Assembly (NCBI GenBank): GCA_964575335.1
Contig: CAZNPU010000008.1
Coordinates: 50,829-114,828 of the forward strand
From: CAZNPU01 sp964575335
Lineage (GTDB): Bacteria > Planctomycetota > Phycisphaerae > Phycisphaerales > SM1A02
DNA: 64,000 nucleotides
Reading direction: 5' to 3'
Positions 63,112 to 64,000 of this stretch are shown here, one piece after another. The position numbers and the translations under genes were made by a program. The notes under the pieces were generated by a model. The model did not search any database, had not been told where the DNA came from, and saw nothing but the letters and a program-made list of their open reading frames with translations. Within the stretch, counting starts at the first letter, position 1; each line of letters starts with the position of its first letter.

Positions 63112-64000
63112 TCTTCGTGAAGCGCCTTGCGCAGGCGCTGCATCGGATGCGAACAAGAGTGCCCGCCATGTACGCTCATCGCGGTAATGTCCAGTTGCAT
63201 GTTCTGGTTCTGGTGGTCTGGCCGGCGGCATTGGCGGCGTTTGCAGCCGCGACTCTGACGCTGGCGTGGCTGCTTGGCCGCATTGTGTCGGACCGGTATG
63301 CGTGGAGCCAGTGGTTGCTGTGGATTCCCACCCCCATTGTGCTTGCTGGGCTTCTGATCGGCCTGCTCGCGGCGTTGCGGCCGAGTCCGCATCGAAACAC
63401 ACGTCGGCGGCGACTGGTGCGATGGTCGATCGCCTTTGTCATTGCACTGATTTACTTTTCCTGCTTTGAGCACCGCATGCTGCGTTGGCCCGCAGCAGCG
63501 ACCGCAGACAGCCTGCGGCTGGTGCATTGGAACATTACAGATGACAAACGTCCATACGACATCCAGAAGCGCAGCACCGCGCTGATAGCGCTCGATGGCG
63601 ATATAACGATTGTGACCGGCGTGACGCCCGCGCTGTGGAACGAACAGGCACGCGAAGCTCTGGGCGGCGAAGCAGGCCCGCTGCGATTCGGTTCACTTGG
63701 GCTGATCACGCGATTGCCGGTTCTTGCCTTTCGACCGGTGGCGGCAGTTGATCACATCTACATTGCTGTTGCTGAATTGGATGCAACCGCAGTGCTTGGA
63801 AAAACGCTGGTGCTTTATCTGGTCGATCTTCCCTCTGAACCGAAGATCCCGCGCTTCGAGCTGGCGCAACGCGTGCACAACATGCTTGAAAATGCCACAT
63901 TGCCGCCGCCGGACCTGGTGGTTGGCGATCTGAACATCACCCGCAATAGCGCATCGCTTCGTGCGATGTTTCCAGCCATGCGGCACGCCTTTGATGAAGC
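63108..64000 (+). CDS. Endonuclease/exonuclease/phosphatase-family protein, 3' end beyond window
   Basis: Open frame from ATG 63108 to the window end without a stop, at least 297 residues. The N-terminus has about three membrane helices (VLVLVVWPAALAAFAAATLT; LLWIPTPIVLAGLLIGLLAA; SIAFVIALIYFSCFE), followed by a domain starting LRLVHWNITDD and continuing to VVGDLNITRNSASLRAMFPA. In this family the Asn after HW and the GDLN motif are catalytic or metal-binding. The family Glu that follows the first strand is replaced by the poorly matching DITIVTG, so the assignment is not complete. Translationally coupled to the CysQ-like gene. Confidence 0.75.
   Translation, partial: MIFVKRLAQALHRMRTRVPAMYAHRGNVQLHVLVLVVWPAALAAFAAATLTLAWLLGRIVSDRYAWSQWLLWIPTPIVLAGLLIGLLAALRPSPHRNTRRRRLVRWSIAFVIALIYFSCFEHRMLRWPAAATADSLRLVHWNITDDKRPYDIQKRSTALIALDGDITIVTGVTPALWNEQAREALGGEAGPLRFGSLGLITRLPVLAFRPVAAVDHIYIAVAELDATAVLGKTLVLYLVDLPSEPKIPRFELAQRVHNMLENATLPPPDLVVGDLNITRNSASLRAMFPAMRHAFDE

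Overview
The window looks like chromosomal DNA of a Gram-negative, moderately G+C-rich bacterium. The likeliest source is a Planctomycetota member of the Phycisphaerae type. This is inferred from the combination of exosortase-type cell-surface proteins with VPxPA-style C-terminal tails, an Rhs core of the kind common in planctomycetes, type II secretion-like pseudopilins, LptF/G permeases and a complete MurC. No rRNA, tRNA, CRISPR array or insertion sequence was found. About 45 genes are supported, and many ORFs on the opposite strands are shadows.

Layout: 1-2.9 kb, two LptF/LptG-family LPS export permeases (-). 3.1-6.5 kb, a four-gene pseudopilin operon in I-J-K-H order (+), followed by a convergent NtrC-type sigma54 response regulator. 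8.0-9.8 kb, a decayed Rhs locus carrying a C-terminal toxin-like tail and a probable immunity gene. 9.9-20 kb, murC, a TPR-YggX fusion, a secreted ankyrin-repeat protein, lipoproteins, a Tat-exported SDR protein, an ATP/ADP-carrier-like transporter and a DUF4142 lipoprotein. 20-26.7 kb, a PAS histidine kinase, a hibernation factor, RtcB, a class-V aminotransferase and a GmhA-like isomerase. 27-28.7 kb, two exosortase-substrate-like surface proteins.

28.9-46.8 kb is dominated by a minus-strand exopolysaccharide/exosortase locus. The main run reads RmlC-like cupin, NDP-sugar transferase-like protein, exosortase, EpsI-type protein, Wzc-like polymerization/kinase protein, sugar phosphotransferase, giant TPR protein, RfbA. 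RfbB lies further along. An unrelated unit is inserted between them: a sigma54 activator diverging from a cysteine dioxygenase-FAD/NAD(P) fusion gene, with an excellent -24/-12 promoter between them. The polysaccharide genes should build and polymerise a dTDP-sugar-containing polymer, while exosortase processes surface proteins such as the two at 27-28.7 kb.

47-64 kb holds a MauE/thioredoxin-like membrane protein, a zinc-ribbon membrane protein, cyclopropane fatty-acid synthase, a CBS protein, a SpoIIE-type phosphatase, RibD, a two-component pair with a very large multi-PAS kinase, a CysQ-like phosphatase and a truncated endonuclease/exonuclease/phosphatase-family gene. The large kinase is interrupted by a 100-N scaffold gap whose two flanks are identical for exactly 55 bases. 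Collapsing this artefact restores one continuous reading frame.
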